This document shows positions 32,785 through 41,047 of a stretch of 42,330 bases of DNA, piece by piece; position 1 is the stretch's first letter; each line of letters opens with the position of its first letter. Under the pieces are notes generated by a model, which saw nothing but the letters and a program-made list of their open reading frames with translations, was not told the DNA's origin and made no database searches. A program made the position numbers and the translations under genes. Source of the DNA: JBLHLB01 sp047618505 (GTDB taxonomy: Bacteria > Planctomycetota > UBA1135 > GCA-002686595). The stretch spans positions 1-42,330 of the forward strand of contig JBLHLB010000005.1 in assembly GCA_047618505.1 (NCBI GenBank). Reading direction: 5' to 3'.

Positions 32785-35700
32785 ATGTCAGTTATTGGTC
32801 AGTCCCGCGAGTTCTTCCTCTTTGAGCTACGTCAGCAGGTCCGTCACCCGGGTCTTTGGCTCTCTACCCTGGCCTGCATCGCCGCCGGGGTGGGCTTCGC
32901 GGCGACGGATATGGGGCTCCTGGAAGTCGCCGTAGGCCGCTTGGATCGGAACGTTCCCTACGCCATTCTGACCAGCCTCTCCGCTCTTTCGGCGGTCGGC
33001 ATGATCGTCGTGATGGTGACCGTGGGGCAGGCGGCGCTGCGTGATTTCTCCACGGGGGCTGGGGCACTTATCTTCTCCGCGCCGATCCATGGGCGGGCCT
33101 ACTTAGCTGGTCGTTTCCTCGGCGGTTATGTGGCTGCGATGCTTGCGCTCACTGCCGGCGTCATTGCCATGGCCGTGACCCAGGTCGTTTTGAAGGGCAG
33201 TGATCCCGCGGTCGGACCGATCTCATGGGGAGCATTCGTCTATGGGGTGGTGTCGTTCCTGGCGCCAAACGTATTGCTCGTGGGGAGCATGATCTTCCTT
33301 TTGGCGCTTTGGAGCAGAAGCATGGGCAGGACGTTCCTTGGACTCCTGGCCATTGTGCTTTGTCAGGACCTGGCGGAGGCCCTGCCGGTTGCGACCTTCG
33401 GCTATCGCATTCCCGCTCTTTTGGATCCCCTTGGCCTGGCGGCGTTGAAGGCGGTGACGCGCACGTGGAGCGTGAAGCAATACGCGAGTTCGATGCCGCC
33501 CCTGTCCGGCGATCTCCTGCTAAACAGGGGGCTGTGGGTGTTGATGACGATCGCGTCGCTCAGCTTGTCCGGGGCCGTATTCACCCGCAGGGCACGTCGC
33601 TCTGACCAAGGGGAGAAAGCCGGAAGAAGGCGCACGTTACGGCGCCGTCTTTGGAGCATGTTGCGATCAGATGCCAGGGATGGCACTCGCCCGGCCAGCG
33701 GACCCCTGGGGATGGGCGGGGTCGTTGCTCATTTGCCGGAGATTGCTACGCAAACAGGCGCGCGCATGCGCTGGAAGCAGTTCCTCGCGATCCTGCGCTT
33801 CGAGCTCCAACGCATGCTTGGTAGCTTGAGTTACAAGGTCATCCTTGGCTGTGGCTTGGCCCTTGTTTACTACGGTATGGAGATCGGGGAGCACGTCGTT
33901 GGTGTGCGCTCGATCCCTAACGCGCAGACGATTGCGAATGTCGTGGAGCGAGCGTCGAGGCTGACCCTGACCCTGATGATCGTGCTCTTTTCCGCAGAGG
34001 TGGTCTGGCGCGAGCGCATGACGCGCATGGACCTCACGATCGATTCCTTTCCCACGGGCAACGGCACTACCGTGGCGGGAAAGATGCTGGCATTGCTTGT
34101 GCTTGTGATGGGCAGCATCGGGATTTTTGGTGCCCTGGCCTGGGGCCTGCAGGTGTCTCAATCGGCGAACGCGGCGACCCTCGGCCAGGTTGCCATGATC
34201 GTGACCCATGTGGGGCTGGGCTATTTACAGCTCGCGGCAATTGCCCTGTTGTTGCAGACGTTGGCCGGTGGCCCGATGGCTGGCTATGTCGCCGTCGGGG
34301 TTTTCTTGGCCCTCCGGATCGCGCTTCGATCGATGGGGCTGCGCAGCGATTTGTTCGCTTTTGCGGGAGCCAAGCTACCGGCCTTTAGCGAAATGGATCA
34401 ATGGGGGCACACACTGCCGCGGTTCTTCCTCGTGCAGATGTATTGGACGAAGGTCTCTGTGGTCTTGGCTCTCCTCGCGGGCTACCTCTGGCCCCGTGGT
34501 GTAGTCGTGGGATTTGGTGCGCGCCTGACGCGGGCTAGATTGCGCTTCTCTGTGGCCGGCGCGGCCACGCTTGCCCTGGGAGTTCTTGTTGCCGCCCTCG
34601 GGGGCCTGCACCTCCACCGTTCGACCTTGGCGGCGGACATGGGCTGGAACAGAGATGCGACCGAAGCATTCCTCGCGGACTACGAGCGAGACTTTAGGGA
34701 ATGGCGTGGCCGCCCGCGTCCCGAGGTCGTAGACATGCAGGCCGATGTGGATTTGGACGCCACGGGACGAAGGCTGCGCGTGCGCGGTAGCTACGGCCTG
34801 CACAACGGTCATGGGGAGGCGATCGAAGAGATGCTCCTCGGCTATGACCCTGACCTTCTGCTACATGGCCTGGGCTTCGGTGGGCCGGATTTCGCCAGCG
34901 GCGCTGAATTCAAAGCCCGCGTGGAGCAAACGCGCTCAGCGGGGACAGCCTTCGTTGCGGGCGTTCTGCCCGGAGCGGCGGCTTCGCGGGGAACACATGT
35001 CGTGCGCTTCGATCCTCCTCTCTTGGCGGGGGCATCGATACAACTCGACTTTGACCTCGAGTTCAATCCCCCGGGCCTCGGCGCGCGTCCGGCCGATAGC
35101 TGGTTGAGGGAGAACGGCACGTTCCTTTCCTGCGGTCCCGGCACCCATCCGGCCTTCCGCGGGGCTCAGTTCTTCCCGACCCTGGGCTACGACGACTCGC
35201 GGGAATTGCAGGACACGCGTCCGCGCGGACGCCAAGGTCTGGGGGCTTGGGAAGGCTTGATCACACCCGAGGCCTACCGCCGGGAACTCGCAGCGGGCGG
35301 GAGTCCCCAGGGCTTTGGTAGTTCGGACTGGGCCACTGTCGAGCTGTGGATTCACACGGACGAAGATCAGTTGGCCCTGGGGCCGGGCGAGCTCCTTGAG
35401 CAATCCCTCGACGCCGGACAGGCACACTTCCACTACCGCACGGAAGAGGCGATCTCAGCCTTCTTTCCTATTGTGAGCGGCCGCTATGACAAGGTCGTTG
35501 CTCGCGCCGGCGAGGTTGACCTGGAGCTCTATTACCACCCGGACCACGGAGCACGCGTAGCGCACATTCTGTGGGCCATGGAGCGTTCCTTGGCCTACTT
35601 TGAGGAACACTGGGGGCCCTGTCCCACACGCATCATTAGGATGGGTGAGATCCCCGGTCTGTCGTCCTTCGCGTGTTCCTTTCCCGGGGGCATGATGGCC

Positions 35701-36591
35701 TTCACCGAGAACATGGCCTTCACTCTGCCAGAGGGCGATGGGCAGGCGATTGAGTTCCCTGCGCGCAATTCAGCGCAGGCGTCGCTCGCCGATGTCGACC
35801 CGCTCCTGTGGATCGTAGCCCACGAGATCGCGCACCAATGGTGGGACTGCTACGTCCTGCCGGCGCAGGCCCAGGGATCGACCTTCGCTTCGGAGAGTTT
35901 GGCGCAGTACGGCTCCCTGTGTGTGATGCAGGAGGAGTACGGCGACGAGGTCGCTTTGCGCATGGTGGAGTACAACTATCACACCTATCTCACCGGGCGC
36001 GCACGGGCGAACCGTGCAGAAAAACCCCTGGTTCACGTGGATGACCAGGCGCACTTGCACTATGGCAAGGGCTACATGGCATTCCACTCCCTGGCCCAGT
36101 TGGCCGGGCGTGGAGCCATAGATCGCGCCCTTACCCGACTCGTCAATGGACACGGCGGAAGTGAGGGCTTGCCGATCACGTCACTGGACTTGTTCGAGGC
36201 CCTTGAGGAGGAGTTGCCGGCGCAGTACGCGTCCCACCTTGATGAATGGGTGAATCATATCTCCTTCCTTGAAACCTCCGTTTCGAAAGCTCTGGCGACT
36301 CCGAATGATGGGGGAGGTTTCACCCTTAGCGTCGACTGCATGGCCCAGGGCGTGCGTAGTGACGGAGAGGGTGAGGAGACCGCATACGAATACACCGGCC
36401 CTTTGGAACTCGATGTCTACTTCGATGAAGGGGTCGATACGCGGCGGCTTGAGGTAAACGTCAAAGGCGCGCGGGCTCTCTTTGAGGGGAGCTTCGAGCA
36501 TTTGCCTACAGCCGTCCGTGTGGATCCACGCTTGCTGCACATCGATCGTGACCTCGTTGACAATCAGCGCTCCGTGAAGGAGATCAAATGA
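32785..36591 (+). CDS. ABC-2-type permease fused to M1 family metallopeptidase
   Basis: 1,268 aa. The N-terminal half holds two six-helix-like permease segments (about residues 20-270 and 345-560), separated by a basic cytoplasmic linker, and a final helix near 590-612. The rest is external. It contains the M1 aminopeptidase zinc site HEIAHQWW (H1013, E1014, H1017) and the third ligand Glu1037 in ASESLAQY. The spacing between H1017 and E1037 is one residue longer than in classical M1 enzymes, as in other permease-peptidase fusions I remember. The exopeptidase motif is degenerate (MAFTENMAFT). The ATPase gene overlaps its stop by four bases. Probably exports or processes a peptide or protein at the membrane; cargo unknown. 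Confidence 0.9.
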   Translation: MSVIGQSREFFLFELRQQVRHPGLWLSTLACIAAGVGFAATDMGLLEVAVGRLDRNVPYAILTSLSALSAVGMIVVMVTVGQAALRDFSTGAGALIFSAPIHGRAYLAGRFLGGYVAAMLALTAGVIAMAVTQVVLKGSDPAVGPISWGAFVYGVVSFLAPNVLLVGSMIFLLALWSRSMGRTFLGLLAIVLCQDLAEALPVATFGYRIPALLDPLGLAALKAVTRTWSVKQYASSMPPLSGDLLLNRGLWVLMTIASLSLSGAVFTRRARRSDQGEKAGRRRTLRRRLWSMLRSDARDGTRPASGPLGMGGVVAHLPEIATQTGARMRWKQFLAILRFELQRMLGSLSYKVILGCGLALVYYGMEIGEHVVGVRSIPNAQTIANVVERASRLTLTLMIVLFSAEVVWRERMTRMDLTIDSFPTGNGTTVAGKMLALLVLVMGSIGIFGALAWGLQVSQSANAATLGQVAMIVTHVGLGYLQLAAIALLLQTLAGGPMAGYVAVGVFLALRIALRSMGLRSDLFAFAGAKLPAFSEMDQWGHTLPRFFLVQMYWTKVSVVLALLAGYLWPRGVVVGFGARLTRARLRFSVAGAATLALGVLVAALGGLHLHRSTLAADMGWNRDATEAFLADYERDFREWRGRPRPEVVDMQADVDLDATGRRLRVRGSYGLHNGHGEAIEEMLLGYDPDLLLHGLGFGGPDFASGAEFKARVEQTRSAGTAFVAGVLPGAAASRGTHVVRFDPPLLAGASIQLDFDLEFNPPGLGARPADSWLRENGTFLSCGPGTHPAFRGAQFFPTLGYDDSRELQDTRPRGRQGLGAWEGLITPEAYRRELAAGGSPQGFGSSDWATVELWIHTDEDQLALGPGELLEQSLDAGQAHFHYRTEEAISAFFPIVSGRYDKVVARAGEVDLELYYHPDHGARVAHILWAMERSLAYFEEHWGPCPTRIIRMGEIPGLSSFACSFPGGMMAFTENMAFTLPEGDGQAIEFPARNSAQASLADVDPLLWIVAHEIAHQWWDCYVLPAQAQGSTFASESLAQYGSLCVMQEEYGDEVALRMVEYNYHTYLTGRARANRAEKPLVHVDDQAHLHYGKGYMAFHSLAQLAGRGAIDRALTRLVNGHGGSEGLPITSLDLFEALEEELPAQYASHLDEWVNHISFLETSVSKALATPNDGGGFTLSVDCMAQGVRSDGEGEETAYEYTGPLELDVYFDEGVDTRRLEVNVKGARALFEGSFEHLPTAVRVDPRLLHIDRDLVDNQRSVKEIK

Positions 36592-37472
36592 TGACTCTAT
36601 TGACCATCCGCGGACTGACCAAGACCTACGCCAATGGCACCCGTGCCCTCGACCACGTTGACCTCGATGTGCCGCGCGGCATGTTTGGACTGCTGGGCCC
36701 CAACGGTGCGGGCAAGTCCACTTTGATGCGCACGCTGGCGACCCTTCAGCGTCCCGATGAGGGCAGCGTTCAATTCGAGGGCATTGATATCCTGGCGGAG
36801 CCCCACAAGGCGCGAAGTATCCTGGGCTATTTACCCCAGGAGTTCGGTGTCTATCCGCGCGTCGGCGCCGAAGCCCTCTTGAACCACCTGGCGATCCTGA
36901 AGGGGCTGGGGGACCGCGGACTCCGGCGTGAATGTGTGCAGGCTCTCTTGCAGCAAACGAACCTCTGGGATGTACGCAAGAAAGCGGTGGCGAGTTTCTC
37001 CGGCGGAATGCGCCAACGCTTCGGTGTCGCCCAGGCACTACTCGGTTCTCCCCGCTTGTTGATTGTCGATGAGCCAACAGCAGGCTTGGACCCGGCCGAG
37101 CGTCAGCGCTTTCTGGACCTGATCTGTGCCGTGGGGGAGGAGATTGCCGTAATCTTCTCGACGCACCTGGTGGATGATGTACGCGAGCTCTGCCCGCGCA
37201 TGGCCATTCTCAACCGTGGGCGTGTGCTGATGACGGGCGCCCCTGAGGAGTGCATCAATTCACTGGCCGGGACCGTTTGGGCCCGGTCCTGCGAACGTGA
37301 CGAACTCCCGACTCTGCAGGCCGCGCATCGCGTGATTTCCACCAAAAGGCGAGGCGGCAAGGTGCGTTTGCATGTCCTTGCAGATAGCGCTCCCCCTGGA
37401 TTCGAGCCGGTTCAACCGGACCTCGAGGATGTGTACTTCACCGCCCTCGCCGAAGAGCCTTTGCTAGCCTGA
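36588..37472 (+). CDS. ABC transporter ATP-binding protein
   Basis: 294 aa. Starts at the ATG at 36588 that overlaps the permease-peptidase stop (ATGA); a second ATG follows directly. Walker A is GPNGAGKST (residues 37-45), Q-loop YLPQE (Gln84), signature SFSGGMRQR (about 136-144), Walker B LLIVDEPTAGLD (157-168) and the switch His193 in IFSTHLVDD. The C-terminal 70 residues form a short regulatory tail. It powers the preceding fused permease on the cytoplasmic face; together they form a two-gene transporter like the ABC-2 exporters (CcmA/YhaQ-like ATPases). Confidence 0.95.
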   Translation: MMTLLTIRGLTKTYANGTRALDHVDLDVPRGMFGLLGPNGAGKSTLMRTLATLQRPDEGSVQFEGIDILAEPHKARSILGYLPQEFGVYPRVGAEALLNHLAILKGLGDRGLRRECVQALLQQTNLWDVRKKAVASFSGGMRQRFGVAQALLGSPRLLIVDEPTAGLDPAERQRFLDLICAVGEEIAVIFSTHLVDDVRELCPRMAILNRGRVLMTGAPEECINSLAGTVWARSCERDELPTLQAAHRVISTKRRGGKVRLHVLADSAPPGFEPVQPDLEDVYFTALAEEPLLA

Positions 37473-37638
37473 CCCTCACCAAGGGCGCGCCGGTAGCAGG
37501 AGCTCGAGCTCGATTCGAGTAGACTCAGCCCATGGCTGCCGGACACCGTCTATCCCCTGTTGTGCGCCCGCGGCGCGGAGCTCTCGTCGTTGTTTTGAGT
37601 CCCGTTGATAGGGGCACCAAGGCAGGGGGCTTTGGCCA

Positions 37639-38505
37639 GTGAGTGGGGGCCTTGCACTTGACCGCGGAACCCTTTGGGTGGCGTGGTACGAGAAGACAGC
37701 ACACGTTGCTCCCTTCGACTGGAATGGGCGTTCCGTGGCGCGCGGTTTCTCCTTTTGCGATGCGCGCATCGGGCGTGCGAGCGTGCGCGACTTGGCCTTA
37801 GATGATGACCGCAACCTTTGGATTGCTGATGAGGCCAGCTCACGCCTGCGCAGGTTTAGTGTGTTCGGGCAGGAGCTCGGCGGCCTCGGCCTGCCCCTCG
37901 ATGAACCCCTGCTCGACGAGCCCCGGGCCGAAGCGGAGAACGACGCGCCCTCCAAAGTGCGTCGCCCCACGGCGGTCGTCGCGAGCGGCGACTCCGACGG
38001 ACTCGAACTCCTCGTCGGTTGCGGCGGAGCGCGTAGACACGCACTCCAACTGTTCACTGGCGAGGGTCAATTGATCTCGACTCTGCGCTCCCTTGGCGAT
38101 CCTCATGCTCGCTTCCAAGGAATCTCTGGTCTCTGTCGTAGGGAGCGCCTAATCGCCATTTGCGAAGAACACGCGGACCGCATCCAGATCTTTCGTGACC
38201 TCGACTTCCACTACTCGATCGTGCTCCCCGCTGACTTTCGCCCCACGGACCTGAAGTTCCTTTCGGGTGATCGACTCCTGATCAGTGGAGCCCCCGGTGT
38301 GTTCATCTACACAATCGCCTCCCGTGACCTACATCAACTTGCTCCCAAGACCGACCCCTTTGACAACCCCCTGGCCCTGGCTGTCGAAGAAAGATCCACC
38401 GATCGAAAGTCTCGCCTAGCCGTATTGGACCGCCTTGCAACCCGCATCCAAGTCCTCAATCTCCAAGGTCGCCTATACGGCACCTTCACCCCCCAAACTC
38501 CTTGA
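37639..38505 (+). CDS. Beta-propeller-like protein, no signal peptide
   Basis: 288 aa from a GTG at 37639 (G-rich segment upstream); an in-frame stop at 37609-37611 rules out longer starts. The repeated pattern of about 45 residues, such as RDLALDDDRNLWIADEASSRLRRFSVFGQEL, and later GLCRRERLIAICEEHADRIQIFRDL and LAVLDRLATRIQVLNLQGRLYGTF, is typical of NHL/SMP-30-type beta-propellers. No catalytic motif can be recognised. It lies 166 bp after the ABC ATPase on the same strand and may or may not share its transcript. Probably a binding or scaffold protein in the cytoplasm. Confidence 0.75.
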   Translation: MSGGLALDRGTLWVAWYEKTAHVAPFDWNGRSVARGFSFCDARIGRASVRDLALDDDRNLWIADEASSRLRRFSVFGQELGGLGLPLDEPLLDEPRAEAENDAPSKVRRPTAVVASGDSDGLELLVGCGGARRHALQLFTGEGQLISTLRSLGDPHARFQGISGLCRRERLIAICEEHADRIQIFRDLDFHYSIVLPADFRPTDLKFLSGDRLLISGAPGVFIYTIASRDLHQLAPKTDPFDNPLALAVEERSTDRKSRLAVLDRLATRIQVLNLQGRLYGTFTPQTP

Positions 38506-38609
38506 GTTCTCGAAGCGCGCCTCCCCGAGTCGTCACACCGACCCTCAGCCTCCCATCCAACAGCCCCGGATACCTGGCCATTCCCTCAACCTCCGCAGTC
38601 CGTTCGCCT

Positions 38610-38627
38610 TTTCGCCGTCAGGCGAAA
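38610..38627 (+). terminator. Hairpin with GTCA loop after the beta-propeller gene
   Basis: TTTCGCC and GGCGAAA form a 7-bp stem around GTCA, about 105 bp after the stop codon. The following bases (ACGCCTTAAATAAA) are A/T-rich but lack a T run. Confidence 0.4.
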
Positions 38628-38758
38628 CGCCTTAAATAAAGGGGGCCGGTGATCCTTGCCAATCACCGACCCGAGGGAGAGAGAAGTGCCCGCTAAGCTT
38701 CCCGGGCAACTGGACTGCTCGCTAAAAAAATCCAGCTACCTCTCAGCAGGCATTCACA

Positions 38759-38776
38759 GAAGGGGCGAACCCCTTC
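38759..38776. terminator. Perfect 7-bp hairpin with CGAA tetraloop
   Basis: GAAGGGG and CCCCTTC close a CGAA loop. Read on the minus strand it lies 138 bp beyond the stop of the gene at 38914, so it may end that transcript. Alternatively it is the 3' hairpin of a small RNA on the plus strand. Confidence 0.4.
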
Positions 38777-38913
38777 CGAGATGAAAGATAAGGCATGGAT
38801 TACCCTGGGGAACTATAAAGAGAGAAAACCTGTCCGCATTTCCAGATGTGGGCTTGTCGCGATTTCAGATCCAGAATTACGGCCTCTCGATAGGACGAGA
38901 AGTGGTAGAGGGC

Positions 38914-39480
38914 CTATGCAGCCTCGGGCCAGCCGCCATCGTCATCCGTCTGAGGGCCGGTTTCGCCCGGTAGCAACCCCGGTAGACCATCGACGCCTTC
39001 GGTCAGCAAATCGGCACCACAGATGTCCGTAACGAGCAGGATTATGGACTCGAGAAGATTCTCGCAGTCGCGCGCCCAGTCCTCCCGGTCATGGCCGTAC
39101 AGGGGCGGCTCTTCGATCGACTCGGACGGGCAGTTCGGTGCGTGAATGTCTCCAAGGACCATCCCGATTCCATGCCTTTTGCCGCCAGCCACCATTGTGC
39201 CGCTAGGCAGGCCGAAGCTGAGGAGACCCTCGAAGTACGATTCGGCGACGCTGTCGGGTGGTAACAGGCTGGGGTCCCCGCGCGCACGCACTGGGCGCCA
39301 TTCGAAACCCTTGTCATTCTCTAGGGGACGCCAGATGGAGACAGCGCCAGCACCTAGGCTCTGTGCCGCATCCATCAAACCTTGGTCGGCTTCTCCACCG
39401 AGAGCTCGCTCTATGACGCGTTGGGTCAGATGCTCCAGGGCGTCTTCGCGGTCGAGATCGGTGTATTCTAGGGGATCCAT
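38914..39480 (-). CDS. Hypothetical acidic protein, possibly GAF-like
   Basis: 188 aa, ATG start at 39480, acidic with no signal peptide or membrane helix. The arrangement LEHLTQRVIERALGGEADQGLMDAAQSLGAGAVSIWRPL, then a glycine-rich middle (FGLPSGTMVAGGKRHGIGMVLGD) and a final helix LLESIILLVTDI resembles a GAF-type sensory domain, with a ligand-pocket fold between two helices. This is a weak visual match; no catalytic output domain follows. It is a single gene on its strand, convergent with the beta-propeller gene and divergent from the cupin gene 92 bp away. Confidence 0.6.
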   Translation of the reverse strand: MDPLEYTDLDREDALEHLTQRVIERALGGEADQGLMDAAQSLGAGAVSIWRPLENDKGFEWRPVRARGDPSLLPPDSVAESYFEGLLSFGLPSGTMVAGGKRHGIGMVLGDIHAPNCPSESIEEPPLYGHDREDWARDCENLLESIILLVTDICGADLLTEGVDGLPGLLPGETGPQTDDDGGWPEAA

Positions 39481-39572
39481 GATCAGTGCGGGGGCGGCCC
39501 CAGCGGCGCCTTATCGGCAAGAGTGGGCCCCGGACACAAGCGCCGTGGCTGCCGCGCGCTAGGCTCCTGGCC

Positions 39573-39959
39573 ATGAGAATCCAAGGACTGCGGTTGGATG
39601 GCGGAGGTGAGGGCCTTCCCTGGCGCGAAACCCGCGTGGAGGGCATCTCCTGGCTGCCGCTCTGGTTGGCCTCAGAAGCGGCCCAGGGCGGCGAGGCCAG
39701 TGGGGCCACCGTTCTGATTAGAATGGAGCCTGGACGCGGATACCGACCCCATCGCCACGTGGGCGGCGAGGACGTCTTGATCCTTGCCGGCGGCTATGGG
39801 GACGAGTTCGGGGAGTACCGCGCTGGCGAGCACGTGCACTACCAGCCGGGAAGCATTCACTCACCAGTAGCCCTCGGAGATGCGGACCGCCCGATCGGTC
39901 CGGACAACCCCGCCTGCATCTTGTTTTCCTGTGTCCCTAAGGGAATCGAGACACTCTGA
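39573..39959 (+). CDS. ChrR-like cupin protein
   Basis: 128 aa from the ATG at 39573; the open frame from 39486 has non-coding-looking sequence. One cupin domain with metal ligands H60 and H62 (RPHRHVGGED), E66 and H96 (PGSIHSP). The pattern WLPLWLAS..GATVLIRMEPGRGYRPHRHVGGEDVLILAGGYGDEFGEYRAGEHVHYQPGS matches the C-terminal cupin of ChrR-type anti-sigma factors. The N-terminal zinc-binding anti-sigma part is absent, so this is a stand-alone cupin, possibly sensing or metabolising a small oxidant. It lies 173 bp before the cysteine dioxygenase gene. Confidence 0.85.
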   Translation: MRIQGLRLDGGGEGLPWRETRVEGISWLPLWLASEAAQGGEASGATVLIRMEPGRGYRPHRHVGGEDVLILAGGYGDEFGEYRAGEHVHYQPGSIHSPVALGDADRPIGPDNPACILFSCVPKGIETL

Positions 39960-40132
39960 ATCCGCTTATTTTCAGCGCTCCTGGTACCCTGCGTCGAAGT
40001 GCCCGGTGCACCCCCCAGGACCGCACGATTTCGTCACCAGACACCCCCGTAGCAGTTACCCATGTCGACCACGATCCGCCCCAATGATTCCCTTCCGAGT
40101 GCTGTGGCACAGCAAGCGAGCGAGGGCCAACA

Positions 40133-40687
40133 ATGACGCTTGCAGTCCCGAATCTCGACGCCCTCGTGGACGCTCTCGATGCGGCCTTTGCACGCGAAGT
40201 CGGCGGGAAGGAAGTCGCAGACATGCTGGAAATATACGCCCAAGAGCATGACGATTGGCGCCAGCTCGTCCATTGGTCCGAAGGGGGCTACACCCGCAAC
40301 GAGGTCGTCCGCAGGGATTCTTTCCAGCTCCTGGTCCTTTGTTGGGGGGCAGAGCAGGAGAGCCCGATCCACAACCACGAGGCCCAGGATTGTTGGATGG
40401 CCGTCCTCGACGGTGCGATCGAAGAAGTGCGCTACTGCCGTCCGTCAGATGTCAGCCCCGGGCCCCTCGACCCTCAGGACTCGGACACCTTCCAGCAATC
40501 CCAGGTGGCCTACATCTCCGACGATATCGGCCTGCACCTAGTGCGCCCCGCCCCCAACACCGGCGCCGCAGTATCCCTACACCTCTACGCGAATCCATAC
40601 GACGCTTGCAGCGTCTACTGCCCCGACACCGGCCGTCTTTCCCGCAAGCCCCTCAGCAACTACTCCCACCGCGGCACAATCCTCTAG
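40133..40687 (+). CDS. Cysteine dioxygenase (type I)
   Basis: 184 aa, ATG at 40133 with GAGGG seven bases upstream. Oxidises cysteine to cysteine sulfinate with O2 and iron in the cytoplasm. The iron ligands are H80 and H82 (SPIHNHEAQDC) and H135 (IGLHLVRP). Cys87 lies five residues after the second His, at the same spacing as the Cys that forms the Cys-Tyr cofactor in animal enzymes; the SLHLY segment gives Ser148, His150 and Tyr152 of the catalytic relay. Having both Cys87 and Tyr152 means the crosslink is possible here, whereas many bacterial homologues have Gly at the Cys position. YTRNEVVRRDSFQLLVLCWG is also typical. Confidence 0.93.
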   Translation: MTLAVPNLDALVDALDAAFAREVGGKEVADMLEIYAQEHDDWRQLVHWSEGGYTRNEVVRRDSFQLLVLCWGAEQESPIHNHEAQDCWMAVLDGAIEEVRYCRPSDVSPGPLDPQDSDTFQQSQVAYISDDIGLHLVRPAPNTGAAVSLHLYANPYDACSVYCPDTGRLSRKPLSNYSHRGTIL

Positions 40688-40697
40688 CCCCCCAGCA

Positions 40698-40744
40698 ATC
40701 AGGCCCCCAAGTGATCAGGCCCCCAAGTGATCAGGCCCCCAAGT
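40698..40744. repeat. Three tandem 16-bp repeats
   Basis: The unit ATCAGGCCCCCAAGTG occurs at 40698-40713 and 40714-40729, and again at 40730-40744 lacking its last base match. It starts 11 bp after the cysteine dioxygenase stop. The copies are contiguous with no spacers, so this is not a CRISPR array. Confidence 0.9.
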
Positions 40745-40785
40745 CCCCCCAGGCCAGCCCCCCCTGTGCCGCCGCCAGGCGGCCC

Positions 40786-40804
40786 GGGTCCGCAAAGCGG
40801 ACCC
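40786..40804. repeat. Perfect 8-bp hairpin, AAA loop
   Basis: GGGTCCGC (40786-40793) pairs with GCGGACCC (40797-40804). The core GTCCGC/GCGGAC followed by CCC recurs in the next hairpin (40835-40849), so both appear to be copies of one short palindromic unit. Confidence 0.75.
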
Positions 40805-40815
40805 CATAAGAATCG

Positions 40816-40868
40816 ACTCCTTTCTGTCTTGTCAGTCCGCCACGCGGACCCCCAAGACAAAAAGGAGT
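40816..40868. repeat. Long composite hairpin with 16-nt outer arms
   Basis: The outer arms ACTCCTTTCTGTCTTG (40816-40831) and CAAGACAAAAAGGAGT (40853-40868) pair in 15 of 16 positions. Inside lies GTCCGC / GCGGAC (40835-40840, 40844-40849) with a CAC loop. The whole unit can fold as one 53-nt stem with a small internal loop. Confidence 0.8.
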
Positions 40869-40896
40869 GCCGTGCCCGAGCAAGCTCGGACACGGC
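40869..40896. repeat. Adjacent hairpin with 12-bp interrupted stem
   Basis: GCCGTG-C-CCGAGC pairs with GCTCGG-A-CACGGC around an AA loop, with one C/A mismatch in the middle. It begins directly after the previous hairpin (position 40869). Confidence 0.7.
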
Positions 40897-41020
40897 CCAA
40901 TCTCCCTTTGGTTCCCCCTCGGCCGATTGCCCAGGGAGAAGGACGCACGACCAAGAGGAGACAGCGTTCCGTCACGGGCGAGACCGCCGATGGGGAAGAG
41001 TGCCTCCATCTTCAGAACGC

Positions 41021-41047
41021 AAAAACCGGGATTGCCGCGGTCTTTTT
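41021..41047. terminator. Bidirectional terminator-like hairpin
   Basis: An A5 tract, a short ACCG / CGGT stem around a G-rich loop, and a CTTTTT tract follow each other. Read either way it gives a GC stem followed by five T, so it could end both the cysteine dioxygenase transcript and the convergent hydrolase transcript. The stem is short (4 bp). Confidence 0.5.

Larger units (their letters stand above)
38506..38913. other. 408-bp hairpin-rich gap; candidate structured RNA
   Basis: No convincing protein gene. It holds several short perfect hairpins and an A-rich, lower-GC right half (38780-38900). The elements are: TTTCGCC/GGCGAAA (38610-38627), CGGTGAT/ATCACCG (38647-38668), TGCCCG/CGGGCA (38687-38708), two mutually exclusive 5-bp pairings between 38710 and 38749, and GAAGGGG/CCCCTTC with loop CGAA (38759-38776). 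It lies between convergent genes. It may hold two terminators, or a separate RNA of about 140 nt starting after the TTAAAT at 38632-38637. Confidence 0.45.

Noticed and set aside
38710..38749. Classical H-type pseudoknot
   Set aside because: The first strands of the two stems abut with no linking bases, which is unfavourable for a compact H-type fold. Kept only as alternative pairings.
38781..39032. Small plus-strand ORF of 83 aa
   Set aside because: Its second half is antisense to the gene at 38914-39480 and shows no protein-like pattern; the first half has no recognisable start signal.
40698..40744. Possible CRISPR array
   Set aside because: The 16-bp units are contiguous without spacers, too short for CRISPR repeats, and no cas gene is near.
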